From Martinezella calliandrae (GTDB lineage Bacteria > Pseudomonadota > Alphaproteobacteria > Rhizobiales > Rhizobiaceae), in assembly GCF_030272695.1 (NCBI RefSeq), contig NZ_JARFYN010000017.1:1-64000 (forward strand): a DNA stretch of 64,000 nt, read 5' to 3'. Below the pieces are notes generated by a model. That model worked only from the letters and a program-made list of their open reading frames with translations, was not told the DNA's origin and searched no databases. A program made the translations under genes and the position numbers. Below are positions 44,836-53,794 of this stretch, piece by piece; the first letter of the stretch is position 1; every line of letters begins with the position of its first letter.

Positions 44836-45470
44836 GAAGCCCTCCGGCTGAACGCCAGGCGTTCCACGAGTGAGAAAAGAAGTTCGGAGCCCAGGGCCAG
44901 AGAAGCGATCGGGACTGCGCCGACGAGGAGCTTCACCGGATCCATTGCGCTGATGCCCGTGGCGATGAAGTCTCCAAGTCCGCCTCCACCGATGAAGGGT
45001 GCGAGTGTCGCGCCCGAAAGGACCTGAACCGCCGCCGTCCGCGTTCCGGCGAAGATGGCAGGATACGCGAGCGGAAACCGAACCTTCATCGTGGTCTGAC
45101 GCCTCGTCATGCCGATGCCGATCGCCGCCTCTACTGCGGCGGGGTCGGCGTCGCGAAGTCCAATGAACGAGTTGATTAGGATCGGCGGCAGTGCCAGGAC
45201 CGTCAGCGCGACGACCGATGGTGCAAGGCCAATGCCCATCAGCGGCATGGTAAGGGCGAGGATGGCGAGACTCGGAATTGTGCGGAGCCCATTCACGACC
45301 GCGATCCCTATCGACGCGATCTTTGCCGAGCGGACGATCGCGGCCGCCACTGGCACGCCGATCGCAAGCGCTATCAGCATGGCGATTGCGGACATCTCCA
45401 GGTGACGCGTGAGCGCTATCCGGAAGTCGTCAGGATGGTTTCGTACCCACTCGATCGCGGCAAGGAACAT
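44832..45470 (-). CDS. ABC transporter permease (OpuC/OsmU type)
   Basis: 212 residues with five or six membrane helices (MLIALAIGVPVAAAIV, VNGLRTIPSLAILALTMPLM). The EAA-type cytoplasmic loop is GLRDADPAAVEAAIGIGMTR. Length and sequence match OpuBB/OsmW-class permeases. It lies 10 bases after the sister permease and overlaps the ATPase gene. Confidence 0.88.
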   Translation of the reverse strand: MFLAAIEWVRNHPDDFRIALTRHLEMSAIAMLIALAIGVPVAAAIVRSAKIASIGIAVVNGLRTIPSLAILALTMPLMGIGLAPSVVALTVLALPPILINSFIGLRDADPAAVEAAIGIGMTRRQTTMKVRFPLAYPAIFAGTRTAAVQVLSGATLAPFIGGGGLGDFIATGISAMDPVKLLVGAVPIASLALGSELLFSLVERLAFSRRAS

Positions 45471-45480
45471 CGGCTAGACC

Positions 45481-46098
45481 TCATCGCCAGCGCACGAACA
45501 GTTGCTCGGCAAGTTGCAAGGCCTTGTCGAAGAGCAACGCAAGCGTCGAAATGAGCACGCAGCCGACGATGATCTTCTCGGCCCGGTTCTGGTCGAGGCC
45601 GGTGAGAATGATGGTGCCTAGGCCGCCGCCGTCGATGAACGCCCCGATCGTCGCGATGCCAATGACGGTAACGGACGCGATGCGAAGGCCCGAAATGACG
45701 AACGGCGCCGAAAGCGGAAGTTCGACACGAAGCCATAAGTCCTTCGGGCGAAATCCCAACCCCCTCGCCGCCTCCATGGCGTCCTGCGGCACGGCGTTCA
45801 TACCCGTCACCATGTTCCGGAGGAGTATAACCAGGCTGTACGAGGAGAGCCCTACGATAACGGGCTTCTGCCCCAAACCGAGGAAGGGGATGAGAAAGGC
45901 GAAGAGCGCCAGACTTGGGAGCACGAATAGAAGGTTGGTCAGCACCAGCGCGACTGCGTAGGCGCGCGGTCGGTGGGCGCAATAAACTGCGATCCCTGCT
46001 GCGACCACGAATCCGATCACCACCGACACCCCGGAAAGCCAGAGATGCTGTGCAGTCGCCAGCAGGATTTCCGGGATATGGCCCAAGGTCCACTTCAT
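45481..46098 (-). CDS. ABC transporter permease (OpuC/OsmU type)
   Basis: 205 residues with five to six membrane helices (HLWLSGVSVVIGFVVAAGIA, LFVLPSLALFAFLIPFLG). The coupling loop is NAVPQDAMEAARGLGFRPKD. It pairs with the permease at 44832 as a heterodimer. The gene starts 15 bases after the binding-protein stop. Confidence 0.88.
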   Translation of the reverse strand: MKWTLGHIPEILLATAQHLWLSGVSVVIGFVVAAGIAVYCAHRPRAYAVALVLTNLLFVLPSLALFAFLIPFLGLGQKPVIVGLSSYSLVILLRNMVTGMNAVPQDAMEAARGLGFRPKDLWLRVELPLSAPFVISGLRIASVTVIGIATIGAFIDGGGLGTIILTGLDQNRAEKIIVGCVLISTLALLFDKALQLAEQLFVRWR

Positions 46099-46113
46099 GC
46101 GCCCATTGCCCTG

Positions 46114-46986
46114 TTAGAAGCCATTTTCCGAAAGGAACTTGGCAGCCACATCCGCCGGTTCCTCCTCGTCGCGATCAACTTCGGCGTTAAGTTCGCGCAT
46201 CCTCTCGCTGGTCAGCAGCGGGTCGACCTTGTCGAGAACCTTTGCGATCATGGGGTCTTTTGCGACGGCGTCCTGCCGCACGAAGGGAACGAGATAGTAG
46301 GGCGGAAACAGATGCTTGTTGTCTTCCATGACGACGAGGCCTTGGTCCTTGATCTGCCAGTCGGTACCGAACCCGAACGAAACGTCGAGGTCGCCGCTCT
46401 GGAGAGCGGAATACCTGAGGCCGAGCTTCGCCAGAACCTTGTAGTCCTTGAACTTGATGCCGTAGATGTCGCGCAGACCGATCAGGCCGTCCTTGCGATC
46501 CTCGTAGCCGGCCTCTGCGCCGAAGACGAGCTTGTCAGACACGGGACCAAGATCGCTCAGGGTCTTCAAATGATATTTTTGAGCGGTCGCCGGCAGCATC
46601 ATGATTGCGTAGCCGTTGTCGATGTTCGAGGACTTCAACAGGGTGACCTTGAAGTGGTCCTCGTAGTACTTCTTGACGGTCGCATAAATGTCCTCGGCGC
46701 TTCCCGAAAGATCGCCCTTCACCACGTCCGCGAGAGCCGTTCCCGTGTACTCGGGGTAGAGGTCGATGTCGCCGGACAGCAGCGCAGTGTGCGCGATCGC
46801 GGTGGTCCCGAGATTGAAGCGGCGCTCGACCCTGACCCCAGCCTTTTCAAGCGCCTGAGCGTAGATCTCGGAAACGATGAATTGCTCGGTGAAGTTCTTA
46901 CTTCCGATCTTCACCGCGTCGGCGGCGTGCGAGACGCCGGCGGCAAGGACCGCGATCCCGATCGTCAATACGTACTTGATGTTCAT
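46114..46986 (-). CDS. ABC substrate-binding protein, OpuAC/OsmF type
   Basis: 290 residues from the ATG at 46986, where a signal peptide begins (MNIKYVLTIGIAVLAAGVSHA). The mature protein has KIGSKNFTEQFIVSEIYAQ, typical of glycine-betaine/choline receptors of the ProX/OsmF group, and ELNAEVDRDEEEPADVAAKF near the end. Periplasmic. The start lies 8 bases after the stop of the LLM monooxygenase gene, so uptake and oxidation are encoded as one unit. Confidence 0.9.
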   Translation of the reverse strand: MNIKYVLTIGIAVLAAGVSHAADAVKIGSKNFTEQFIVSEIYAQALEKAGVRVERRFNLGTTAIAHTALLSGDIDLYPEYTGTALADVVKGDLSGSAEDIYATVKKYYEDHFKVTLLKSSNIDNGYAIMMLPATAQKYHLKTLSDLGPVSDKLVFGAEAGYEDRKDGLIGLRDIYGIKFKDYKVLAKLGLRYSALQSGDLDVSFGFGTDWQIKDQGLVVMEDNKHLFPPYYLVPFVRQDAVAKDPMIAKVLDKVDPLLTSERMRELNAEVDRDEEEPADVAAKFLSENGF

Positions 46987-46994
46987 GGTGACTC

Positions 46995-48335
46995 TCACTT
47001 GTCGGAACTGTCGAAAAGATTGGCAGGCTTCTTAAGCCTGAGGCGGTCCCGGAAAGTTCCGGCCTCGTACTCAGTGCGGAACAGGCCGCGACGCTGCAGC
47101 TCGGGCACGACCTCCCGGCAGAATGTCAGCCAGTCGCCAGGCAGTAGAGGGAACATGAGGTTGAAGCCGTCGGCCGCTCCGCTGACAAACCATTCCTCAA
47201 GCTGATCCGCGACCTCGATCGCGGTGCCGGCGATCGTCGGTACCGCGCCCGTGTTGGCGAGGGTCGTCGCGATCTCCCGGATCGTCGCCCCGGTCTCGGC
47301 CATCTTTCGAACCCGGTCGAGCGCGGTGCGGCCGCCGTTGTAGGTGGCGTCGTCGGGGAGCTTCGGCATCTGGTCGTCGGGCGAATAGCCGCTCAGGTCC
47401 ACGCCGCTCCAGCTAGACAAGAGATCGAGCTGCATCCGGTCCGGAATGTAGGTTTCGAGGAACGCCTGGCGCTCAAGCGCCTCCGAACGGGACTTCGCGA
47501 CCACTGGCAGGATCCCAGGAAGAACCTTGAAGCTCTCCGGCGCTCTGCCGCGGGCGGCGAGCCGCCTGTCGATGTCGGCGCGATAGGCGGCACCCTCCTC
47601 CTTGCTCTTGAGGATCGCAAAATGGAGATCGGCATGCTGGGTAGCGAAATTCTTGCCGTCATCCGAAGAGCCTGCCTGCACCACGACCGGATGACCCTGC
47701 GGGGGCCGTGGAACGTTGAGCGGTCCCCGCACCTTGAAGTGCTCACCCTCGAACTTCAGGGAATGAACCTTTTCGACGTCGGCGAAGTCTCCGGACGCCT
47801 TGTCGAAGAGCATAGACCCGTCTTCCCAGCTATCCCAAAGGCGCTTCACGATCGATATGAATTCGTGGGCTCGCTGGTAGCGGGTAGCGTGCTCTGCATT
47901 GCCGTCGCGTCCGAAGTTCATCGCCTCTTCCGGCATTGCGGACGTCACCAGATTCCACGAAGCACGGCCACTGCTGAGATGGTCTAGCGAGGCGACCTGG
48001 CGCGCGACGTTGTAGGGCTCCCAGTATGAGCTCGATATTGTGGAAATCAGGCCGATGTTCTTCGTGACGGCTGACAGCGCCGACAGGAGCGTGATCGGCT
48101 CGAGGCGCGGGTTGGCGAAATGCGCCAGGCCGCTCGGGAGTATGTCCCAAATGGCCACGTGATCGGCGATGAAGATTGCGTCGAGCCTCGCGTCCTCGGC
48201 GGCCGTCGCGAGCTTCTGATAGAAGGAGAGGTCGAAGATCTCGGTGGTCGGCGCTTCCGGATATCGCCATGACATCCTGTGGTCGCCCTGGGGGTTGAAG
48301 AAGAAGGCGCTCAGGATCATGTAGCCGCTGGACAT
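46995..48335 (-). CDS. LLM-class flavin-dependent monooxygenase (NtaA/SnaA/DszA type)
   Basis: 446 residues from the ATG at 48335 with AAAGGA upstream. Family words: FIADHVAIWDILPSGLAHFA, EPITLLSALSAVTKNIGLIS, then TSSYWEPYNVARQVASLDHL-type sequence and SSGRASWNLVTSAMPEEAMN, all classic of this bacterial-luciferase-like group. These enzymes use FMNH2 made by a separate reductase; a MsuE-like reductase is at 31446. First gene of an apparent six-gene operon (monooxygenase, binding protein, two permeases, ATPase, OYE). Confidence 0.9.
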   Translation of the reverse strand: MSSGYMILSAFFFNPQGDHRMSWRYPEAPTTEIFDLSFYQKLATAAEDARLDAIFIADHVAIWDILPSGLAHFANPRLEPITLLSALSAVTKNIGLISTISSSYWEPYNVARQVASLDHLSSGRASWNLVTSAMPEEAMNFGRDGNAEHATRYQRAHEFISIVKRLWDSWEDGSMLFDKASGDFADVEKVHSLKFEGEHFKVRGPLNVPRPPQGHPVVVQAGSSDDGKNFATQHADLHFAILKSKEEGAAYRADIDRRLAARGRAPESFKVLPGILPVVAKSRSEALERQAFLETYIPDRMQLDLLSSWSGVDLSGYSPDDQMPKLPDDATYNGGRTALDRVRKMAETGATIREIATTLANTGAVPTIAGTAIEVADQLEEWFVSGAADGFNLMFPLLPGDWLTFCREVVPELQRRGLFRTEYEAGTFRDRLRLKKPANLFDSSDK

Positions 48336-48428
48336 AAAGAATCCTTTCAAGGGCTCGAAATCTATCGATTGAGTGGCTTTTAAAATTGAAGAAAAAGAAC
48401 GCCTTGGAACAAAGCTGACGCTAAGTGA

Positions 48429-48961
48429 TCAGCCGAGCATTACGAAGACTATCGTTGCTGGAACATCGCCCAGGTTTCGCTAGCCGTGACGCGCTCCTGC
48501 TGAACGACGATGTCGCCGGCGTGGATGTCGCGACGGTCGCCGCCGTCAAATTCCAACATCAGCACGCCTTCCCGCACAATCGCGTAGTCCAGCGTAGGCG
48601 TAGTGTGCATCTTCGAGCCGTCGTATTCGAAAGTGTCCGCGAGGCCCGGAAGTCCGTTCGCCTATTCCTGCCCGATCTCGGCCGGCGCCGCCGTCGTCTT
48701 CGCCCGCTCCGCTGGCGGCGGGAAGTCGACTATCTGCGCGAGGGAACCGTTGGCTCGACGAAGTGCGGACTTCTGGGTTTCTTCGTCCCCGGTCAGCGGC
48801 TCTCCTTCGGCGATCCCCTTTGCAGACCAGACATAAGCCTGCTGTAAGCCCTTCACGGTCTGGAAGAAGTACGCTTCTCGGCTTTCGTCCCGGACGAATA
48901 CCGACTTTCCGTTTTTGTTGCCGGTCGCGACGCCGCGATGGATCTTTCAGTTGCTAGTCAT
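48429..48961 (-). pseudogene. cupin-domain protein, stop-riddled
   Basis: A strong ribosome site (GGAGGAATTCG) precedes an ATG at 48961, but codon 5 is TGA. The frame goes on as NKNGKSVFVRDESREAYFFQ and VWSAKGIAEGEPLTGDEE, then has a TAG in the middle. It continues as SKMHTTPTLDYAIVREG, then DIHAGDIVVQQ, the metal-cupin pattern, before a frameshift and another stop near ARHG*RNLGDVPATIVFVML. It was probably a small cupin protein of the LLM operon neighbourhood. Confidence 0.78.
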
Positions 48962-49040
48962 TCGAATTCCTCCGGCCGTACCCGGCCTCTATTAACCATG
49001 AAATGGACGCCGCCTCTTGGGTGTACGGCGTCCTCGCAAT

Positions 49041-50222
49041 TCAGGCCGTGGCGTCTGCCTGGGCGTGAGTGTGAACTCGGCCAAAAAGAAGGATCGAGAC
49101 CAGGGAGAGCGCGGACATCACGCCGCCAAAGTACATCGCGTCGAAGAGACCGAAGCCGTCAACCACGAGACCGCCAACGAACGAACCGACCGCGATGGAG
49201 ATCTGGAAGTTTGCGACGAAGAGGGCCATGCCGCCTTCGGCGACGTGGGGCGCCGCCTTGGCCATCCACATCTGCAGGGCGACGGGCATCGCTCCGTAGG
49301 ACAGGCCCCAGATGGCGAGTAGCAGGAGAACACCTGCCTGAGATACGCCGACGACCGGCAGAAGAAGCATGGGCAGCATCAGGAAGACGATGGTGACCAT
49401 GAAGGTCTTGTGGATGCTGTGCGAAGCGCCCGCCCCGCCGACGAAGTTGCCGAGAAGCCCGATCGCGGTGTAGCCGAGAAGGATGGAAGAGATCGCGGCG
49501 CCGCTGAAACCGGAAACCTGAGCGAGGAAGGGCGTGACGTACGTGTACGTTGCGAACTGGCCGGTGAGCACGAGGAACATCGCGATCAATCCAATGCGAC
49601 CCTGCTGTGTCTGCGCAATGCCGAGGAGGTCAGACGGACGAACGCGCTGCTGAACTTCGAGCTTAGGCAAAGAAATGACCTGCGCCAGGAACGCGAGCAC
49701 TGAAATCGCAAGTGCTGCACCGAAGGCCGCGCGCCAGCCCACGAGATCACCGATGATCGCGCCGGCCGGGCCGCCTATCAGCATCCCGAGCGAGACGCCT
49801 GCGAAGATGATCGAAGTGGCCCGCCCGACACTGCGTTCGGCGACGAGACGGCCGCCAAGACCCGCGCCAATGGCCCAGAAGCCGCCGAGACCGATGCCGA
49901 ACAGCACGCGGCCAACGATGAGCGCAGCAAAGCTGGGGGCGAGCATCGAAACCAGGTTCGACAGGACCAGCAGGAGGGACAGGCCGAGCAGCACCAGGCG
50001 CCGATCGTGATTCTTGACGGCGACCGTCACCACCGGGGCTGCGACCGCTGCAAGCACGCCGGGCGCGGTGACCATCAGGCCCGCCGTGCCCTCCGAGACG
50101 CCGAGGCCTTCTCCGATATAGCGGAGCACGCCGACTGGAAGGAACTCGGTGGTGCAGAAAACTGTGGCGCTTAGGGCTACGGCGAAGACGCCGAGCCAGT
50201 TTGATTCTTTCTCCTGCGACAT
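49041..50222 (-). CDS. MFS exporter, DHA1 family
   Basis: 393 residues from the ATG at 50222 with AAAGGA upstream. Twelve helices. LGVFAVALSATVFCTTEFLP matches helix 1 of the AraJ/YdhP group, and PAGAIIGDLVGWRAAFGAAL is the antiporter motif C region. It is the last gene of the leftward four-gene operon (SDR-A, alpha/beta hydrolase, SDR-B, MFS) headed by site E. It probably exports the detoxified product or the inducer. Confidence 0.87.
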   Translation of the reverse strand: MSQEKESNWLGVFAVALSATVFCTTEFLPVGVLRYIGEGLGVSEGTAGLMVTAPGVLAAVAAPVVTVAVKNHDRRLVLLGLSLLLVLSNLVSMLAPSFAALIVGRVLFGIGLGGFWAIGAGLGGRLVAERSVGRATSIIFAGVSLGMLIGGPAGAIIGDLVGWRAAFGAALAISVLAFLAQVISLPKLEVQQRVRPSDLLGIAQTQQGRIGLIAMFLVLTGQFATYTYVTPFLAQVSGFSGAAISSILLGYTAIGLLGNFVGGAGASHSIHKTFMVTIVFLMLPMLLLPVVGVSQAGVLLLLAIWGLSYGAMPVALQMWMAKAAPHVAEGGMALFVANFQISIAVGSFVGGLVVDGFGLFDAMYFGGVMSALSLVSILLFGRVHTHAQADATA

Positions 50223-50259
50223 GGCAGAATCCTTTCCTTTTTGACGTTCGAGGAATTCG

Positions 50260-51009
50260 CTAGAGTTGCGAACCTCCATCGACCGGAACGACCTCACCGG
50301 TGATCCAGCGGGCTTGGTTTGAGGCGAGAAATGCGACGACGCGGGCGACGTCCTCTGGACTGCCGATCCGCTTGAACGTCTGCATGGCGAGTGTGTGCTC
50401 ACGGCCCTCGCCCGTCTTCACAAAGGCGGCGGCGTCGGTTTCTATGACGCCGGGAGCGACCGCGTTGACGCGGATGCCGTGCGGACCGAAGGCCCTGGCC
50501 AGATACTTTACCGTGGTCTCGAGAGCGCCCTTGCTGGCGGCGTAGGCCGCGAAGTCGCCAATGGTCGCCCTAGCGGCGAGAGACGAAACGAAGATCACGT
50601 TGCTGCCGGTGCACATAATGGGCCTGAGCTGCTGCACTAAGAAGAGCGGAGCCCGGACGTTGACCGCGAAGAGCTTGTCGAACTCCTCGACGGCCAGGTC
50701 GTCGATCGACGAAGGCAAGAAGACGCCAGCATTCGCCACCAGGATGTCCAGGCGACCACCGATAATCTCCTTTGCCCGCTTCGCGAGCTTGTGGGGACCG
50801 TCTGGCTGGGCCAGGTCCGCGTTAATCTTCTCAGATCGCGAACCCATTGAGCGGATCTCTGCCACCACCTGGTCGGCTTCCCTCGCATGCCTGCCATAGT
50901 GGACCAAGACCTGCGCGCCCTCCTTGCCGAGAGCAAGGGCGATCGCCTTTCCGATACCACGGGAGGCGCCGGTCACGACAACGGTTTTCCCTAGAAGACT
51001 TCTTGCCAT
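50260..51009 (-). CDS. short-chain dehydrogenase/reductase, group B
   Basis: 249 residues from the ATG at 51009 with AAGGAG upstream. TGASRGIGKAIALALGKEGA, VANAGVF, serine in IFVSSLAARATI, Tyr/Lys in YAASKGALETTVKYLA, and WITGEVVPVDGGSQL. Paralogue of the SDR at 37267. Third gene of the operon headed by site E. Its product may act with the SDR-A of the same operon. Confidence 0.9.
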   Translation of the reverse strand: MARSLLGKTVVVTGASRGIGKAIALALGKEGAQVLVHYGRHAREADQVVAEIRSMGSRSEKINADLAQPDGPHKLAKRAKEIIGGRLDILVANAGVFLPSSIDDLAVEEFDKLFAVNVRAPLFLVQQLRPIMCTGSNVIFVSSLAARATIGDFAAYAASKGALETTVKYLARAFGPHGIRVNAVAPGVIETDAAAFVKTGEGREHTLAMQTFKRIGSPEDVARVVAFLASNQARWITGEVVPVDGGSQL

Positions 51010-51109
51010 TGCGCGCTCCTTCCTTGGTTGTGGGACGCACCAAGCCTTCCTGGCCATCCGCGTGGATGGCCAGGGCGTCCTGCCTAAGACTTGCTAGTGG
51101 GGCCGGCTC

Positions 51110-51958
51110 TTAGGCGGCGTCGAGGAACGTCGAGACGTGGGTCACGAACAGTTCCGGGTACTGGTACTGCGAGCCGTGGTTGCTGTCCGGATACAGGATG
51201 AGTTGGGCGTCGGGGATGTTCTGCTGCAGGATGTATGAGTTCACCGAGTAGATGATTACGTCCGTGCCGCCGTTGACAACCAGGGTCGGCTGCTTAATGG
51301 CCTTCAGGTAGTCGTAGGGGTTTTCACGCGGTGCTCCCCACTTGCCGAGAGCTTCGATCTGTGCGGGAGCGACTTTCTCGTTCACTTCCGGGTCGCGGCC
51401 TTCGCTACGCAGACGAAAGCGCTTGAGGAACTCGCGGCCTGCAGCCTGGCTATTTTCGGACGGCGTGAAGAAGACGCCCAGCCAAAGGTCGTCGGGGTTC
51501 TCGTACGCCGCACCGAAGACTGCCTGGGCTTCTGGAGTCAACGTCGCCATGCCCTCGCCGCTGCGGGGACCGGTACCGACCAGGATCAGCTTGCGGACGA
51601 GGTCAGGCTCGGCCAGCGCGATTTCCTGGGCGACGAGACCGCCGAGAGAGAAACCGAGGACGTCCACCTTCTTGAGGCCGAGGGCCTTGATGAAGGAGAC
51701 TCCGTCCGCGGCCATACCCTCGATCGTCGTGGGGACTTCTCCCGAGGTGCTCGAGATGCCGGCGTTGTTGAACAGGATGACTTCCCTGCCCTTCGCGAGA
51801 CCGTCGGTCACCAGCGGATCCCAATGATCCATTGTCCCGGTGAAGTGCATGTTGAGCACAAGTGGAACGCCTTCCGGTTTCCCGAAGCGGCGGTAGGCGA
51901 ACTTGATACCGTTAGCTTCGACGTACTGTGTCGGAGCGGTCTGATGCGTATTGGTCAT
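51110..51958 (-). CDS. alpha/beta hydrolase
   Basis: 282 residues. The nucleophile elbow is GFSLGGLVAQEIALAEPD (G-x-S-x-G); an aspartate lies in VVNGGTDVIIYSV and the histidine in PDSNHGSQYQYPELF, completing the Ser-Asp-His triad. The oxyanion segment is LNMHFTGTMDHW. It has the length and plan of esterase or C-C hydrolases. Second gene of the operon, between SDR-A and SDR-B. An ester or lactone of an aromatic compound is a guess. Confidence 0.87.
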   Translation of the reverse strand: MTNTHQTAPTQYVEANGIKFAYRRFGKPEGVPLVLNMHFTGTMDHWDPLVTDGLAKGREVILFNNAGISSTSGEVPTTIEGMAADGVSFIKALGLKKVDVLGFSLGGLVAQEIALAEPDLVRKLILVGTGPRSGEGMATLTPEAQAVFGAAYENPDDLWLGVFFTPSENSQAAGREFLKRFRLRSEGRDPEVNEKVAPAQIEALGKWGAPRENPYDYLKAIKQPTLVVNGGTDVIIYSVNSYILQQNIPDAQLILYPDSNHGSQYQYPELFVTHVSTFLDAA

Positions 51959-51996
51959 AGCAGTGTTCCTCGTTGAGTTCTTACTGGGTCTATCTG

Positions 51997-52743
51997 TCAG
52001 CCGGCGGTCTTGCCGCCGTCCACGGTGACAACCTGTCCGGTGATGAACGACGCTTGTTCCGAAGCCAGGAATGCGATCGCATGCGCCATCTCGTCAGGCT
52101 TGCCTATGCGGCCGAGCGGAACGCCGGAGGCGAGTTTGGCCTTGTTCTCATCGGTACCGGTGAAGCGGTCGAGCATGCCGGTGTCGGTCGGGCCAGGGGC
52201 CACCGCATTTACGCGTACGCCGGAGTTCGCGACTTCCAATGCCGCCGACTTCGTCAGGCCTTCGACGGCGTGCTTGCTCGCCGAGTAGATGGACGCGTAG
52301 GCGGCGCCTTCATGACCGTAGGTCGACGATATGTTCACGATGCTCCCTGCGCCCTTCTCCTGCATGGCGCGGATTTCGTGCTTCATGCTAAGCAGCGTGC
52401 CGAGGACGTTCGTGTCGAAGGTCGCAGCATAGGACTCTGCGGTCTGAGCAGTAATCACGCCCGGCTGCCCTTCCGTGCCGGCGTTGTTGACGGCGGCGTC
52501 AAGCCGGCCGTAGAGGGCCACGGTGTGGTCGACAAGGTTGCGGACTTCTTCGTCGTGGCGGACGTCGGCGCGAATGAATGTAGCAGTACCGCCGCTTGCC
52601 TTGATTTCCTCCGCGAGGGCATGCCCTGCAGGTTCATTGCGGCCAGAGATGACGACCTTATTGCCTTGTTTGGCGATTTCAATTGCGGCCGCGCGGCCAA
52701 TGCCGGTTAGCGCTCCAGTGATGAGTACAACACGTTCTGACAT
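51997..52743 (-). CDS. short-chain dehydrogenase/reductase, group A
   Basis: 248 residues. [31 protein letters not shown], serine in [10 protein letters not shown], Tyr/Lys in [15 protein letters not shown], and [16 protein letters not shown]. It is nearly the same protein as the SDR at 26492 in all key words. First gene of the leftward operon (SDR-A, hydrolase, SDR-B, MFS), divergent from the LysR gene with site E between them. Confidence 0.9.
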   Translation of the reverse strand: MSERVVLITGALTGIGRAAAIEIAKQGNKVVISGRNEPAGHALAEEIKASGGTATFIRADVRHDEEVRNLVDHTVALYGRLDAAVNNAGTEGQPGVITAQTAESYAATFDTNVLGTLLSMKHEIRAMQEKGAGSIVNISSTYGHEGAAYASIYSASKHAVEGLTKSAALEVANSGVRVNAVAPGPTDTGMLDRFTGTDENKAKLASGVPLGRIGKPDEMAHAIAFLASEQASFITGQVVTVDGGKTAG

Positions 52744-52853
52744 TGGATCAAATCCTTGAAAAAGTTAGCTCTGAACGGCCTGAGCGATTTCCATCTAGGA
52801 GTTGTCATCGCCTCCGCTGGATATTGATTTAAGCTCCTTCCTCACTATTGAAA

Positions 52854-52890
52854 AAGACTTTGTAAGTTGGTAGATATACCTGCTAGGCAT
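52854..52890 (-). promoter_or_regulatory. LysR-type palindrome plus ACAAAGTCTT module (site E)
   Basis: ATACC-TGCTA-GGCAT (52876-52890) lies between the SDR-A start (52743, leftward) and the LysR start (52904, rightward). Toward SDR-A, 12 bases on, comes ACAAAGTCTT (52863-52854) and then TTTCA. This is the normal place for a LysR regulatory site, so it identifies the likely regulator of all five sites. Confidence 0.78.
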
Positions 52891-52903
52891 GGGAGCACGG
52901 TAG

Positions 52904-53794
52904 GTGGAACTACGACATCTTCGATACTTCGTGGCAGTCGCCGAAGAAGGTAGCCTCACGCTGGCGGCCGAGAAACGGTTACACACGGCGCAGCCCTCCC
53001 TGTCGCGCCAAATCCGCGATCTCGAATATGAAGTCGGCGTCCCGCTGTTTTCGCGCAGCGCGAAGGGCATCGAGATGACGCCTGCAGGAAGAGCGTTCCT
53101 CGACCATGCACGGCAGTCTCTTGCCGAAGCGCAAGCCGCCGTCGAAGCCGCAAGGCGTGCCGCCGAGCCCGACAAGCCCGTCTTCTCGATGGGGTTCCTC
53201 ACCGGCATGGAGGTCGAGTGGCTCCCGATCGCTTCGCGCATCCTTCGCGACGAGCTGCCGAACATCGAGATCCGAGTCGTAAGTCAGTACTCGCCTCAGC
53301 TCGCCGAAGACCTGCATCGCGGAAAGCTCGACGTCGCCTTCCTGCGTGCCGAGGGAAAACCGAACGTCGAGTACAAGCTGGTCGCAAGCGAGCCGCTCGT
53401 TGTCATGCTTCCGAGCGATCATAGGCTCGCAGCGCAGGACGCAATCGATCCCCACGAGCTCGTGGGCGAGATTTTCATCGGAATGTCGGACATCCCGCAC
53501 GTCCTGCGGGACGTGATCAACCGCTACTTCGACAAGGTCGGAATCTCGATCAAGCCGACGCATCTCATCGACAATTTCGCGATGGCGATCTCGCTCGTCG
53601 CCTCGACGCGCGGCGTCTGCCTGCTTCCGGCTTATGCGGAAAACTTCCTGTCGTGGTCGGTCGTCAGCCGTCCTTTGAAGGGCGAGGTCCCCTCCATCGA
53701 TCTGATGCTCGGATACAATACTTTGAACACGTCGCCACTTCTGAAGCTGTTCCTCACGCGGATGGAGAATCAGGGAACGGCCGTCGCAAGCTAA
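52904..53794 (+). CDS. LysR-family regulator, likely activator of the dispersed module
   Basis: 296 residues from a GTG. HTH: LRHLRYFVAVAEEGSLTLAA, then RLHTAQPSLSRQIRDLEYEV. Effector domain: FSMGFLTGMEVEWLPIASRI and TRGVCLLPAYAENFL. It is divergent from the SDR operon with site E in the gap. Two decayed copies exist at 25316-25962 and 27424-27500. It is the only intact LysR gene beside one of the five ATRCY-N5-RGYAT sites, so it is the best candidate to bind them. Inducer unknown; electrophilic quinone-like compounds fit the target genes. Confidence 0.9.
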   Translation: MELRHLRYFVAVAEEGSLTLAAEKRLHTAQPSLSRQIRDLEYEVGVPLFSRSAKGIEMTPAGRAFLDHARQSLAEAQAAVEAARRAAEPDKPVFSMGFLTGMEVEWLPIASRILRDELPNIEIRVVSQYSPQLAEDLHRGKLDVAFLRAEGKPNVEYKLVASEPLVVMLPSDHRLAAQDAIDPHELVGEIFIGMSDIPHVLRDVINRYFDKVGISIKPTHLIDNFAMAISLVASTRGVCLLPAYAENFLSWSVVSRPLKGEVPSIDLMLGYNTLNTSPLLKLFLTRMENQGTAVAS

